Assembly (NCBI GenBank): GCA_947495985.1
Contig: CANMBD010000006.1
Location: 22,866 to 86,865, forward strand
DNA: 64,000 nucleotides
Origin: an uncultured Sphingomonadaceae bacterium
GTDB lineage: Bacteria > Pseudomonadota > Alphaproteobacteria > Sphingomonadales > Sphingomonadaceae
Direction of reading: 5' to 3'
The position numbers and the translations under genes are program-made. Below, one piece after another: positions 25,793 to 35,215 of the stretch. The notes beneath the pieces are model-generated. The model saw nothing but the letters and a program-made list of their open reading frames with translations. It made no database searches and was not told where the DNA came from. Each line of letters opens with the position of its first letter. Position 1 is the stretch's first letter.

Positions 25793-25812
25793 CCAGTAAA
25801 TGTTTTTACTGG
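25793..25812 (-). promoter_or_regulatory. Perfect 8-bp dyad in the divergent spacer
   Basis: CCAGTAAA-TGTT-TTTACTGG at 25793-25812. It lies between the minus-strand binding-protein operon (ATG at 25785, gap of 7 nt) and the plus-strand flavoprotein gene at 25863. It may be an operator or a start-proximal RNA hairpin. Confidence 0.5.
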
Positions 25813-25862
25813 ATCGACAAATAGTAACTCTTATGGTCACGCTAGTTTTTGGAGATTCTCAG

Positions 25863-27047
25863 ATGGCCGGTTTGCAATATGATATCAGCGGAATTGGCGG
25901 CGACACCGGCGCGGCATTATTATCGCTTCTGCCGGAAATCGCGGATCGGGCGGTGGAAACCGAAGAAGCGCGCCGTCTTCCCGCTGATCTGGCACAGAAA
26001 ATGGCTGCGGCTGGTGCGTTTAACCTCTCCAAGCCATCATCGCTGGGCGGTTTGCAATTGCCGCCGTTGGAATTCATGCAGTTGATCGAAACGATTGCGG
26101 AAGCCGATGCCAGCGCCGGCTGGTGCGCGATGATTGCGGTTACCTCGACCCTCGGCGCAGCTTATCTGGACGAAACACCGGCCAGGGATATTTTTGGGCC
26201 GGATGATGTGATTACCGGGGGTGTTTTTGCTCCGATGGGGAAAGCAGAAGATATGGGTGATCATTATCTGCTTTCCGGTCAGTGGCAATGGGGATCGGGT
26301 TCGGCCAATTGCAGCTGGCTTGGCGGCGGCGCAATGATCACCAAGGATGGCGATCTGCAGAAATTCGACAATGGCGCGCCTTATCATCGCATGCTGTTCT
26401 TCCCGGTGAGCGAAGTGACCTTTATCGACAGCTGGCATGTCGCCGGCATGAAGGGGACCGGCTCCGGTGATTTCAGCGTGGAGAATATCAAGGTGCCAAA
26501 GGACCGGTCCGTGTCCTTTATAGCGGATCGTCCTCGCGATAGTGGCGCGCTCTACAAATTTCCCCTGTTCGGTTTACTGGCATTGGGTGTTTCCTCTGTC
26601 GCTTTGGGTAATGCCCGGGCCGCGTTGGAAGAAATACGGTTGCTGGCGATCAACAAGAAAACACCGGGCGGTGGCCGCAGCATGGCGCAGCGGGCTACGG
26701 TTCAGGCTGATATTGCCCGCGCCACTGCACAGCTGGGCGGCGCGTTCAGTTTTCTGGAAGACGCTGTCGGGAAGTCCTGGAAAGAAGCGCAGGGAAACGG
26801 GGATATTTCGGCAGAAGCCCGTGCAAATTTGCGGCTGGCCTGTGCCCATGCGACGGAGGCATCAGCTGAGGTCTGTAAGATCGCCTACACATTGGGCGGC
26901 GGCGGTGCGGTCTATTCCACTAGCAGTCTTCAACGGCGTTTCCGCGATGCTCATGTGGCGACCCAGCATATTGCCACCGCGCCCGCCGTGTTTGAGCTTG
27001 CCGGGCGCGTGTTGCTGGATCAGCCGGTTGATATGGCGATGCTATGA
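25863..27047 (+). CDS. Acyl-CoA dehydrogenase-fold flavoprotein, possibly a two-component monooxygenase subunit
   Basis: 394 residues with the acyl-CoA dehydrogenase fold. Recognisable parts are AEADASAGWCAMIAVTSTL, a beta-domain with YLLSGQWQWGSGSANCSW, and the C-terminal helices with CKIAYTLGGGGAVYSTSSLQ and a QRRFRDAHVATQHIA end. This last pattern, without the EGT-type catalytic Glu, is typical of HsaA/DszC/FMN-dependent hydroxylases rather than true dehydrogenases. GGAGAT lies 6-7 nt before the ATG at 25863. A flavin reductase partner is not adjacent. Confidence 0.8.
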   Translation: MAGLQYDISGIGGDTGAALLSLLPEIADRAVETEEARRLPADLAQKMAAAGAFNLSKPSSLGGLQLPPLEFMQLIETIAEADASAGWCAMIAVTSTLGAAYLDETPARDIFGPDDVITGGVFAPMGKAEDMGDHYLLSGQWQWGSGSANCSWLGGGAMITKDGDLQKFDNGAPYHRMLFFPVSEVTFIDSWHVAGMKGTGSGDFSVENIKVPKDRSVSFIADRPRDSGALYKFPLFGLLALGVSSVALGNARAALEEIRLLAINKKTPGGGRSMAQRATVQADIARATAQLGGAFSFLEDAVGKSWKEAQGNGDISAEARANLRLACAHATEASAEVCKIAYTLGGGGAVYSTSSLQRRFRDAHVATQHIATAPAVFELAGRVLLDQPVDMAML

Positions 27048-27090
27048 TAGCGGTCTGAAATTAGTGTTTCATGCGGGTCGTTTTATGACC

Positions 27091-28329
27091 TTACACATCG
27101 TCCGCTGAGATCATTTCCTCGACATCGATCTCGCCGGTCATCACGGCAACCGTTGTCGCGATTGCTGCGTCGCCTGATACATTGGTCGTCGTGCGCATCA
27201 TGTCCATGATCCGGTCAACACCAGCAACAAAAGCGATGGTTTCGAGCGGAACGCCGACACTACCGAAGACGAGCGCCATCATGATGAGGCCAGCACCCGG
27301 AATGCCCGCCGCTCCGATTGCACCGAGTGTAGAGGTGATGGCGATCAGTATATAATCACCGAAGCTCAGGTCCACGCCGAAAATCTGTGCGCCGAACAAG
27401 GTCGCCAGCCCCAGATACATGGCCGTGCCGTTCATGTTGATTGTTGCGCCCAGCGACACAACAAAGCTGGCCACGGAGTTGCTGACACCCAGATTGCGCT
27501 CGACGCAGCGTAGTGTCACCGGCAGAGTCGCGTTGGACGAGGCTGTGGAATAGCTGACCGCAATTGCGTCAATAATACCGCGGAAGAAATCGATCACCGG
27601 CAGCTTGGCAACAAATTTGATCATTGCAGAATACATGACACCAATGATCAGCAAGCAGCCGAGATAGTTGAGGCCGACAAGCTGCGCGAGCGAGATAAGA
27701 GCATCGGGACCCAGCGTACCGGCGACCCATGCCATCAGGGCAAAGACGCCAAAGGGCGTCAGTTCCATGACGATCATCGTGACTTTTTGCATGACAATGG
27801 CACCACTGTCGAAAATCTTGGCAAGCGGCTTCCCGTCTTCCTTGGCCATTAAAATGCCGATACCGATTAGCAGCGCGAATACGATCAACGGCAAAACCCG
27901 CACATCGGCCATGACTTGTACCGGACTGTCTGGAACGATCGAGAGGATCATATCCACAGCGGTGGTTTCATTGGGAGCAGGCGTTTCGCCTTTCTGGATG
28001 GCTGTGGTGTCGACACCTTTGCCGGGCGCAAAAAACGTACCCAATGCCAGACCAAGCCATGCCGCAATCTGGCCGGTTATGATGAATAATAACATGGCGC
28101 GGCCGCCAACACTGCCCAGTTTTCTGAGGTCGCCAAGCGCGGCGACACCTGCAACAAGCGAGAAGAAGATCAAGGGAACGACCAGCATCTTGATCGCCTT
28201 GATGAAAAAATCGCCGATCCATTTAATGGTTTCTGATTCCGGCCCCCAGATCAGACCGGTGATAACACCAAGAACCAGAGCCGCGATAACCCGCTGCCAA
28301 AGCGGTATTTTGAACCAGAATGACAGCAT
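27091..28329 (-). CDS. Dicarboxylate/amino acid:cation symporter (DAACS family)
   Basis: 412 residues, inner-membrane protein of the GltP/DctA family. The serine-rich re-entrant loop STASSNATLPVTL and the ATINMNGTAMYLG, GAIGAAGIPGAGLIMM and DRIMDMMRTTTNV segments are conserved and bind substrate and sodium or protons. AGGGGTGG stands 4 nt before the ATG at 28329, which is therefore chosen over an in-frame ATG ten codons upstream. Likely imports C4-dicarboxylates or glutamate/aspartate. Confidence 0.92.
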   Translation of the reverse strand: MLSFWFKIPLWQRVIAALVLGVITGLIWGPESETIKWIGDFFIKAIKMLVVPLIFFSLVAGVAALGDLRKLGSVGGRAMLLFIITGQIAAWLGLALGTFFAPGKGVDTTAIQKGETPAPNETTAVDMILSIVPDSPVQVMADVRVLPLIVFALLIGIGILMAKEDGKPLAKIFDSGAIVMQKVTMIVMELTPFGVFALMAWVAGTLGPDALISLAQLVGLNYLGCLLIIGVMYSAMIKFVAKLPVIDFFRGIIDAIAVSYSTASSNATLPVTLRCVERNLGVSNSVASFVVSLGATINMNGTAMYLGLATLFGAQIFGVDLSFGDYILIAITSTLGAIGAAGIPGAGLIMMALVFGSVGVPLETIAFVAGVDRIMDMMRTTTNVSGDAAIATTVAVMTGEIDVEEMISADDV

Positions 28330-28404
28330 GTCACCACCCCTATTTGTATTTTGCATCAACCTATCGTCGCAACCCGGTTACGGCAAGCGATTAGCGGCAA
28401 GTTG

Positions 28405-30204
28405 TCACATCGTGGAACTGATCGCCAGACAGGTGGCCAGCCCGACCCCAAAGGTCAGCGGGATACCGGCCTTGAAGAAATCGGTGAACCGGTAGTTGCC
28501 TGCCGCATAGACCAACGTGTTGGTTTGATAACCAATTGGCGTTGCGAAGCTGGCGGAGGCGGCGAACATCACTGCGATTACCAGCGGTCTTGGGTCCACG
28601 CCCAGGTCCTGGCCGAGCGCTATCACTATCGGTGTGATGATAATCGCAACGGCATTATTCGTGACAATCTCCGTCATGAATACCGACAGGACGTAGATCG
28701 CAAAGACCAGCGCCCAGGGAGGCAAATCGACCAGAAACGGGGTTAGCTGCGTCACTATCAGATCCACGCTGCCGGCCTGTTGTAGACCCAATCCAACGGC
28801 AAGCATGCCGAAAATCAGTACCAGCACATTGCCGTCCATTGATCCCCAAGCCTCCTCGGCATCAATACAGCGGGCCAGCAGGATAGCGCCAACCGCCAGG
28901 ATCGCGGCAACGGCAAGCGGCACAATATTCAGTGCCGCGAGAGCGACCACGGCAACCAGTGCACCAATGGCAATTGGTGCACGATCTCGGCGAAAGGCTC
29001 TGATCTTTGTCTGGCCGACGCCAAACAGATTGGGGTTTTCGTACATCCGCTGGATATCCTTGGTCGAGCCAGTTACCAGCAGCCGGTCGGCTGCATGGAT
29101 GCGTGCGTTGGTCAGGTCAGATCGCGGCAAGTTGCGATAACGGGTCATGCCCAATATGCGGACGTTTAACTGTCCGAGAAAAGGTATATCGAATAGTCGG
29201 TTGCCGATGCTGGGATGGCTCGGCGCGACCGTCGCTTCGACCAGTTCCTCTCCCAGCGGCCCGACATCGCCGGAACGGACGATGCCGACCTTGAAATCTT
29301 CCGATGCGCGCAACGAGATCAGTTCCGTCAGATCAAGGCGGACGACTATTCGGTCTCCGGCACGCAGTTCGTGATGTTCCAGATCATGACGAATATAGCT
29401 GCTTAGCCGCTTGACCGCCGAAACATTGACACTGGGTCGTCTGATAATTGGTATTTCGGATATTTTCTTGCCAATCGCGGTTGATCGGTTGCGGACGGTG
29501 AGTTCGGTAAGAAAATCACTCTCGTCGCTGCTGGCAAATTCACCACTAACCTGACCGCCGGGCAACAACCAGCTGCTGAACAAGAACATCATGATTGTGC
29601 CGGCAACCGCGGCAATCAGACCATAAGGCGTAATTTCAAAAATGCCGAAGCCATCAAGCCCGGAATCGCGGGCTACAGCATCGACGATCAGGTTGGTCGA
29701 AGTACCGATTAGTGTTGTAGTACCGCCCAATATACAGATAAAGCTTAAAGGAATAAGCAGCTTTTTGGAGGATATGCCGGTCGCACGGGACAGGCGAATG
29801 ATGATCGGGATCAGTACCAACACAACCGGCGTATTGTTCATGAAGGCAGAAGCGACAAATGCCCCCAGAAACATCTCTACAACTGCCAGCCTGGGATGCT
29901 TTTTGGCACGTTCGATAATGAAACCGGCAATCGCGTCAATCGTGCCCGTTCTCAGCAGCGCGCCGGAGAGAATGAACATGGCGGCTATGGTGATCGGTGC
30001 GGTGTTCGAAAAGACCGAGAATAGACCGTCTGAATCGATAATGCCCAGAAAGAGAAAAGTGCAGGCTCCCAGCACGGCGACTACCGCCGCGGGAAAACGC
30101 TCCATGATGAAGCCGGCGAACAGAAAGCCCAATATGACAAGACCGATAATCGCCTTATGCGCTTGAATATAGTCATCAATGACATGAAGGACGAGATCGA
30201 TCAT
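28405..30204 (-). CDS. SLC13-family permease with central TrkA-C domains
   Basis: 599 residues. Two membrane halves (about residues 15-205 and 400-595) flank a soluble region with two TrkA-C/RCK-C-like domains (around 215-385). The family signature GTSTNLIVDAVA near residue 155 and a matching second repeat (VTNNAVAIIITPIVIALG, then ATPIGYQTNTLVY) are present. Such proteins carry di- or tricarboxylates, sulfate or related anions. It is followed on the same strand by the DAACS symporter, so two carboxylate-type carriers sit together. Confidence 0.9.
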   Translation of the reverse strand: MIDLVLHVIDDYIQAHKAIIGLVILGFLFAGFIMERFPAAVVAVLGACTFLFLGIIDSDGLFSVFSNTAPITIAAMFILSGALLRTGTIDAIAGFIIERAKKHPRLAVVEMFLGAFVASAFMNNTPVVLVLIPIIIRLSRATGISSKKLLIPLSFICILGGTTTLIGTSTNLIVDAVARDSGLDGFGIFEITPYGLIAAVAGTIMMFLFSSWLLPGGQVSGEFASSDESDFLTELTVRNRSTAIGKKISEIPIIRRPSVNVSAVKRLSSYIRHDLEHHELRAGDRIVVRLDLTELISLRASEDFKVGIVRSGDVGPLGEELVEATVAPSHPSIGNRLFDIPFLGQLNVRILGMTRYRNLPRSDLTNARIHAADRLLVTGSTKDIQRMYENPNLFGVGQTKIRAFRRDRAPIAIGALVAVVALAALNIVPLAVAAILAVGAILLARCIDAEEAWGSMDGNVLVLIFGMLAVGLGLQQAGSVDLIVTQLTPFLVDLPPWALVFAIYVLSVFMTEIVTNNAVAIIITPIVIALGQDLGVDPRPLVIAVMFAASASFATPIGYQTNTLVYAAGNYRFTDFFKAGIPLTFGVGLATCLAISSTM

Positions 30205-30222
30205 CTGATCAGGGCATCCACA

Positions 30223-31296
30223 TTACGCCGGGCCGCATTGCGCGCGATGCAAAAGTTTTTGATCTGCGAGCACCAGCGCCATCATCGCCTCTACCACCGG
30301 CACGCCGCGTATGCCCACGCACGGGTCGTGGCGGCCTTTGGTAGTAATCTCGGTCGCTTCACCATCGCGGGTGATCGTATCCACCGGTGTCAGGATAGAG
30401 CTGGTTGGTTTGAATGCCACGCGGCAGAAAACCGGTTGTCCGGTAGAAATACCGCCAGCAGTTCCGCCTGCATGGTTGGATTCGAACCGCGGTCCTTCAT
30501 TTCCCGGGCGCATGGCATCGGCATTATCTTCGCCGCGTAGGCGCGCAGCTGCAAAGCCGTCACCTATCTCCACGCCCTTGGTGGCGTTTATGGTCATCAT
30601 CGCGGCGGCGATTTCGCTATCGAGCTTTGCATAGACGGGTGCGCCCCATCCGGCGGGAACACCGGTTGCCTCACAAGCGATGATCGCGCCAAGGCTGCTG
30701 CCGTCCTTGCGTGCGCCATCGACCAAAGCTTCCCAGCGTTTGGCGGCCTTGGCATCTGGACAGAAAAACGGATTATTGCCAATTTCATCGGCGTCAAAAT
30801 TCGCCATATCAATCGCATCACCGCCGATTTCGGCAACCCAGGCGCGAATGGATACTTCGGGGATCGCCAGCCGAGCAACTGCGCCAGCGGCCACACGCGC
30901 CGCTGTTTCGCGCGCGCTTGACCGACCACCGCCGCGATAATCACGAAAGCCATATTTAGCGTCATAGGCATAATCAGCGTGGCCGGGGCGATAGGCTTTG
31001 GCGACTTCGCTATAATCCTTGGACCGCTGGTCGACATTCTCGATCATCAGCGAAATAGGCGTGCCGGTGGTTTTGCCTTCGAATACGCCGGACAGGATTT
31101 TTACCTGATCGGGTTCTTGCCGCTGCGTGGTATATTTGGATTGGCCAGGCCGCCGGGCATCCAGAAACGGCTGGATGTCCGCTTCGCTCAGTTCCAGTCC
31201 CGGAGGGCAGCCATCAACGACTGCGCCCAGCGCAGGCCCATGACTTTCCCCCCAGGTGGAAAAGCGAAACACACGACCGAAACTGTTAAAACTCAT
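30223..31296 (-). CDS. aroC: Chorismate synthase
   Basis: 357 residues, full length. It removes phosphate from EPSP to make chorismate, using reduced FMN. Conserved signatures: [17 protein letters not shown] at the N-terminus, [33 protein letters not shown], and [15 protein letters not shown]. Lies between a two-transporter group and the GNAT/fabI pair on the same strand; no other aro genes are near. Confidence 0.97.
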   Translation of the reverse strand: MSFNSFGRVFRFSTWGESHGPALGAVVDGCPPGLELSEADIQPFLDARRPGQSKYTTQRQEPDQVKILSGVFEGKTTGTPISLMIENVDQRSKDYSEVAKAYRPGHADYAYDAKYGFRDYRGGGRSSARETAARVAAGAVARLAIPEVSIRAWVAEIGGDAIDMANFDADEIGNNPFFCPDAKAAKRWEALVDGARKDGSSLGAIIACEATGVPAGWGAPVYAKLDSEIAAAMMTINATKGVEIGDGFAAARLRGEDNADAMRPGNEGPRFESNHAGGTAGGISTGQPVFCRVAFKPTSSILTPVDTITRDGEATEITTKGRHDPCVGIRGVPVVEAMMALVLADQKLLHRAQCGPA

Positions 31297-31328
31297 ATAC
31301 CCTCATCTATTGGCCCACTTTTTTGTTT

Positions 31329-31829
31329 TTACAGGCGACCAAAGGCGGGCGCATATTCTGCTCGCCCTGACTGCGGCTTTTGGGCCGTCTCGTCAAGCCA
31401 GAGTGCTTGAAAATACGGACCGGCAAAAGGCGAGGCAAATGGCTTCGCAGCCTCGACAGAAAAGCCGAAGCGTGAATAGTAGCCGGGGTTTCCAAGCAAT
31501 ATGATCAACTGCCAGTCCTGAGATTGCGCCCAACGGATGGCGGCTTGGACAAGCTGTGATCCTATACCTTCATGCTGACGATTGGGCGCGACTGCAACTG
31601 GCCCTAGGCCCAATGCCTTGATCGGCTGGTCGTCGGCTGTGGTATCCATGGGACTAAGGGCTATGTGGCCGATTATTGCACCATCCTCGTGGGCTACCTG
31701 AGAGAAGTATAGATCACCATCTTTCCGCAGCATATCGACAAGCCGTGCTTCAGCATCAGTTGCAAAAGCGGCTGCGTTTACCGCAAAGATGAATTTCTCG
31801 TCGCTAGGCTGCTCGGCTCTTAAAAGCAT
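31329..31829 (-). CDS. GNAT family N-acetyltransferase
   Basis: 166 residues. The GNAT fold shows in IIGHIALSPMD (strand 4) and LGPVAVAPNRQHEGIGSQLV, which carries the acetyl-CoA pyrophosphate motif, followed by LIILLGNPGYYSRFGF. The last pattern is typical of the YhbS-like subgroup. The ATG at 31829 shares its A with the TGA of fabI, so it is translated after fabI. The acceptor substrate is unknown. Confidence 0.88.
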   Translation of the reverse strand: MLLRAEQPSDEKFIFAVNAAAFATDAEARLVDMLRKDGDLYFSQVAHEDGAIIGHIALSPMDTTADDQPIKALGLGPVAVAPNRQHEGIGSQLVQAAIRWAQSQDWQLIILLGNPGYYSRFGFSVEAAKPFASPFAGPYFQALWLDETAQKPQSGRAEYAPAFGRL

Positions 31830-32632
31830 CAATCCAGCGCGATATCCGGCGCATCTTCCTGTTTCATTCCGATGGTGTGGTAGCCTGCATCAACGTGATG
31901 CGTTTCGCCAGTCACTCCCGAAGACAGATCGGACAGGAAATAAAGCGCAGAAGATCCGACATCATCAATCGTGACATTGCGGCGCATAGGGGAGTTCAGC
32001 TCATTCCATTTCAGGATATAGCGAAAATCCCCGATGCCGGATGCGGCAAGGGTCTTGATCGGTCCCGCAGAAATCGCATTCACCCGGATACCATCTGGGC
32101 CAACATCATTGGCAAGATATTGCACCGATGTTTCCAGTGCCGCTTTGGCCACGCCCATGACGTTATAGTGCGGAATAACCTTTTCCGCGCCGTAATAGGA
32201 TAATGTGAGCATAGAACCGCCGGGATTCATCATCGCGGCAGCCCGCTTGGCAACGGCGGTAAAGCTGTAGACGCTGATATTCATCGTCATCAGGAAATCA
32301 TCGAGGGTTACGTCAAAATATTTGCCGCGCAGAGCCTCTTTGTTGGTGAAGCCGATGGCGTGAACGACAAAGTCAATCGTAGGCCATTTATCGGCCAGTT
32401 CAGCGAAAGTCTTGTCGAGCTGATCCATATCAGACACATCGCAATCCAACAGGAAATCACAGCCCAGTTCTTCGGCCAGCGGTTTGACACGCTTGGCCAT
32501 GACTTCACCCTGATAGCTGATCGCCAGTTCGGCACCGGCTTCGGAGAGCTTTTTTGCAATGCCCCAGGCGAGCGATTTGTTATTCGCCAGACCCATGATC
32601 AGGCCGCGTTTGCCTTTCATCAGTTCATTCAT
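31829..32632 (-). CDS. fabI: Enoyl-[acyl-carrier-protein] reductase (NADH)
   Basis: 267 residues. FabI performs the last reduction in each fatty-acid elongation cycle and is the triclosan target. Divergent SDR features: GLANNKSLAWGIAKKL cofactor loop, HAIGFTNKEALRG, and the catalytic SYYGAEKVIPHYNVMGVAKA with Tyr-x6-Lys spacing. AAAGGA precedes the ATG by 7 nt. Co-transcribed with the GNAT gene downstream. Confidence 0.96.
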   Translation of the reverse strand: MNELMKGKRGLIMGLANNKSLAWGIAKKLSEAGAELAISYQGEVMAKRVKPLAEELGCDFLLDCDVSDMDQLDKTFAELADKWPTIDFVVHAIGFTNKEALRGKYFDVTLDDFLMTMNISVYSFTAVAKRAAAMMNPGGSMLTLSYYGAEKVIPHYNVMGVAKAALETSVQYLANDVGPDGIRVNAISAGPIKTLAASGIGDFRYILKWNELNSPMRRNVTIDDVGSSALYFLSDLSSGVTGETHHVDAGYHTIGMKQEDAPDIALD

Positions 32633-32712
32633 TGCCAGTCCTTTTCACATGTAAAATTTGACCATCAATAGCGCTCATGCCGCTGATATTCCAGAAAATC
32701 ATCATCCCTTGT

Positions 32713-33657
32713 TTACAAGTCCGGTTCTTCGTGCTGCGGCCGGTCAGCCAACGCAGCATTCAGCTCGGACCCGATAACCATGCCAAGGCCGATGAGATAG
32801 AAAAAAATCAACGTGATCATAACACCGGCAAGACTGCCATAGGTGAGTTGATAGTTGGCGGCATATTTCAGGAAGAGCGGAAGAAAGCCGGTAATAAGCA
32901 GCCACCAGCCGCTGATGAATACCGCGCCGGGCCATTTGGGATAAGCGCGCGGCCGATATTGGCGGGGCGTAAGAAGTCGGAACAACAGATAGAGCGTTAT
33001 AAACAGGACCAGGAAGGGCAGCGCGCTGGACAGTGAAAACCATGTCGTGCTTTCCGCCAGATCCGGGAAATATCCTCCAAGAAATTCGCTAATTCCCGCC
33101 ACAACAAACTGCGCGCTAAGCGCCAACATTGCAAAAAACACTGACAGGATGATGAGACCGATGGAGGTTAGGCGATATTCCCAAAAAGCCCGCTGGGCCG
33201 TTACACCATAGGCCCGGTGCAGGATTTCGCGGATGGTTTCGATCAGGCTCGCCGTGGTCCACAGGCCAACCGCGGCGCTGAACCACAGTAAAGGCCCGGT
33301 TCGAGCGCCCATCGCATCCTGGATAGGATCGTGCAACGCGCCGGCGACAGAAGGCGGAACGGTCCTTAGAAACGCTTCGACAAAATCAATGCCGATGGCG
33401 GTTTGGCCGATGCTGCCAGCAATGGCGGCTGCGACGATGAAGAAGGAAAATACGGCCAGTAGCGCAAGATAGGCAAAATTCCCGGCGAAAGTGAAGCCAT
33501 CGGTATAGACACCCACCGCCGTTCGCTCGATGACGGAAACAACCCGCCGCAATAAATGGCCCTCCGCCAGTGTCTTGGCCGCTTTCTCACTTTTCCGACC
33601 GGGCCGGGTTGGCTCTTCACGCCGTGCTTCGGGGGAAAGAGGCGACGGGTCAGACAT
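32713..33657 (-). CDS. YihY/BrkB family inner-membrane protein
   Basis: 314 residues with about six membrane helices after a charged N-terminal 35 residues. The family pattern is seen in DGFTFAGNFAYLALLAVFSFF, the WFSAAVGLWTTASLIETI segment, the PRAYPKWPGAVFISGWW segment and YGSLAGVMITLIFFYLIGLG near the end. YihY proteins were once called ribonuclease BN, but that activity is not theirs; the role is uncertain, perhaps lipid or virulence-factor transport. It lies 18 bp downstream of the DnaJ-like gene. Confidence 0.9.
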   Translation of the reverse strand: MSDPSPLSPEARREEPTRPGRKSEKAAKTLAEGHLLRRVVSVIERTAVGVYTDGFTFAGNFAYLALLAVFSFFIVAAAIAGSIGQTAIGIDFVEAFLRTVPPSVAGALHDPIQDAMGARTGPLLWFSAAVGLWTTASLIETIREILHRAYGVTAQRAFWEYRLTSIGLIILSVFFAMLALSAQFVVAGISEFLGGYFPDLAESTTWFSLSSALPFLVLFITLYLLFRLLTPRQYRPRAYPKWPGAVFISGWWLLITGFLPLFLKYAANYQLTYGSLAGVMITLIFFYLIGLGMVIGSELNAALADRPQHEEPDL

Positions 33658-33675
33658 GAAGCGGTTCAGTCAAAA

Positions 33676-34596
33676 TCACACACCCATATCTGCGCGCGGG
33701 TTTTCGCCATTTTCCCAGTCTTTCACAAACTCCGCCAGCTTTGAAGCATCTTTCGGCAATGTGATCATCAATGTCACCAGATGGTCACCGCGACCACCGG
33801 ATTTCTTGTGAAAGCCTTTGTTCTTTAGACGCAGCGTCTTACCAGAGTCAGAGCCAGCGGGAATGGAAAGCATGACCGGACCATCTACGGTTGGCACCTT
33901 GATTTTGGCCCCTTCAACCGCTTCCTTCAGACTGATCGGCAACTCCAGTTTCACATTGTCGCCATCACGCTCGTAAAAGGGGTGGCTGTTGATATGGATG
34001 GTCACAATGGCATCGCCATTGCCACCCGGACCTTGCCGTCCTTTGCCGCCAAGCCGCATTTGCGTGCCTTCCTCGACGCCCTTCGGCAGGCTGAGGTCAA
34101 TCGTCTTGCCGTCTTCCAGAGTTATCCGTTGTTTTTCAAGCGTTGCGGCTGCAATGAACTCGACTTTCAATCGATAGGAAACATTGGCCCCTTTGGGTGG
34201 CGGCGCACTGCGTTGGCGAGAGCCGAATGGGCTGGAACTGCGTCCGCCGCCGCCAAACAACCCTTCAAATATGTCACCGAAATCTGCACCGCCATTGCCG
34301 AAATCAAATTGCTGACCCCCGGCACCGCGTGAATAGGTGCCGCCGGGCCCGCCGCCGAAGCCAAAACCCGCAGGATTGCCATCAGCATCAATCTCTCCGC
34401 GATCAAATTGCGCGCGCTTGTCCTTGTCCAGCAGCAGGTCATAAGCCTTGGTGACGTCGGAAAACTTTTCCGTCGCCTTGGGGTTGTCCTTGTTACGGTC
34501 AGGATGCAGCTCTTTGGCAAGCTTGCGATAGGCGCTCTTAATCTCCTTCTCGCTTGCGCCCTTGGCCACGCCCAATGCCTGATACGGATCTGCCAT
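33676..34596 (-). CDS. DnaJ C-terminal domain protein (CbpA-like co-chaperone)
   Basis: 306 residues. The J domain (1-70) has the HPD triad in [17 protein letters not shown], which stimulates DnaK ATPase. A Gly/Phe-rich linker ([17 protein letters not shown], about 78-125) and two C-terminal substrate-binding domains follow, with no zinc-finger Cys repeats, so it belongs to the CbpA/type II class. The final stretch [19 protein letters not shown] is standard. AAAAGGG stands about 7 nt before the ATG. Confidence 0.95.
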   Translation of the reverse strand: MADPYQALGVAKGASEKEIKSAYRKLAKELHPDRNKDNPKATEKFSDVTKAYDLLLDKDKRAQFDRGEIDADGNPAGFGFGGGPGGTYSRGAGGQQFDFGNGGADFGDIFEGLFGGGGRSSSPFGSRQRSAPPPKGANVSYRLKVEFIAAATLEKQRITLEDGKTIDLSLPKGVEEGTQMRLGGKGRQGPGGNGDAIVTIHINSHPFYERDGDNVKLELPISLKEAVEGAKIKVPTVDGPVMLSIPAGSDSGKTLRLKNKGFHKKSGGRGDHLVTLMITLPKDASKLAEFVKDWENGENPRADMGV

Positions 34597-34666
34597 TATT
34601 TACCCTTTTCAATTCCTTATCTCTATCAAGATTGGAACCATATGCTGCTATTTCAACTTCAGTGTC

Positions 34667-35134
34667 TTATTGAGGTACTACGGCATCCGCAACTCTATTG
34701 TGGCGCGAGAAACGCAGCAAAAGATAGAGGACTAGCCCCAAAGGCCCCAACATCAATACGAAAAACAATATGGGAACCTGAATCCAGCGGGCAAATCCGT
34801 ATTTATCCGCGTTGCGCGCAACCCAAATGCCGACGAACAGATCGAACGCGAGAAAATGGATCCAGCCAATGGTTGCGCCGCCATCACTGGATAAAAGGGC
34901 CTGTACGCCGGCCAAACTGCTGAAATTTCCTTCACTGCTGCCACCTTCTATCATGCCGGTCATCAGCGGGATGACGATAAGAGCGTAAGTCAGTGCGAGT
35001 AAGCTTACCCCACCATAGAAGACGCCCTTCATCACCATATCTCCGCCAAAATATTGACGCGGCGCAAAGGCGAGGATCAGCCACATGAGCAAGGCCCAAT
35101 TATTGCTTACGGTAAAGACTAGTTCCCAGTTCAT
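34667..35134 (-). CDS. ABA4-like family membrane protein (DUF4281)
   Basis: 155 residues, four hydrophobic helices. MNWELVFTVSNNWALLMWLILAF, and IGWIHFLAFDLFVGIWVARNADKYG with LGPLGLVLYLLLRF at the end, match the ABA4-like family. In plants ABA4 is needed for neoxanthin synthesis; the bacterial role is not settled but may involve carotenoids. AAAGGGGGA lies about 10 nt before the ATG at 35134; longer in-frame starts upstream are less likely. Confidence 0.85.
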   Translation of the reverse strand: MNWELVFTVSNNWALLMWLILAFAPRQYFGGDMVMKGVFYGGVSLLALTYALIVIPLMTGMIEGGSSEGNFSSLAGVQALLSSDGGATIGWIHFLAFDLFVGIWVARNADKYGFARWIQVPILFFVLMLGPLGLVLYLLLRFSRHNRVADAVVPQ

Positions 35135-35215
35135 GATATGCATCCCCCTTTGTGCGATGGGGGAGGGGATTAGCATGAAAAACAGCACAGGGCTATTTCA
35201 TGTGCTGTCGCGGGT

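Noticed and set aside
27668..28495. Plus-strand open frame of about 275 codons
   Set aside because: It lies opposite the DAACS symporter gene and reads as low-complexity Ser/Thr/Pro-rich antisense.
30470..30500. GGTTGGATTCGAACC resembling a tRNA T-arm
   Set aside because: It lies inside aroC and encodes the conserved RFESNHAGG segment; no tRNA cloverleaf surrounds it.
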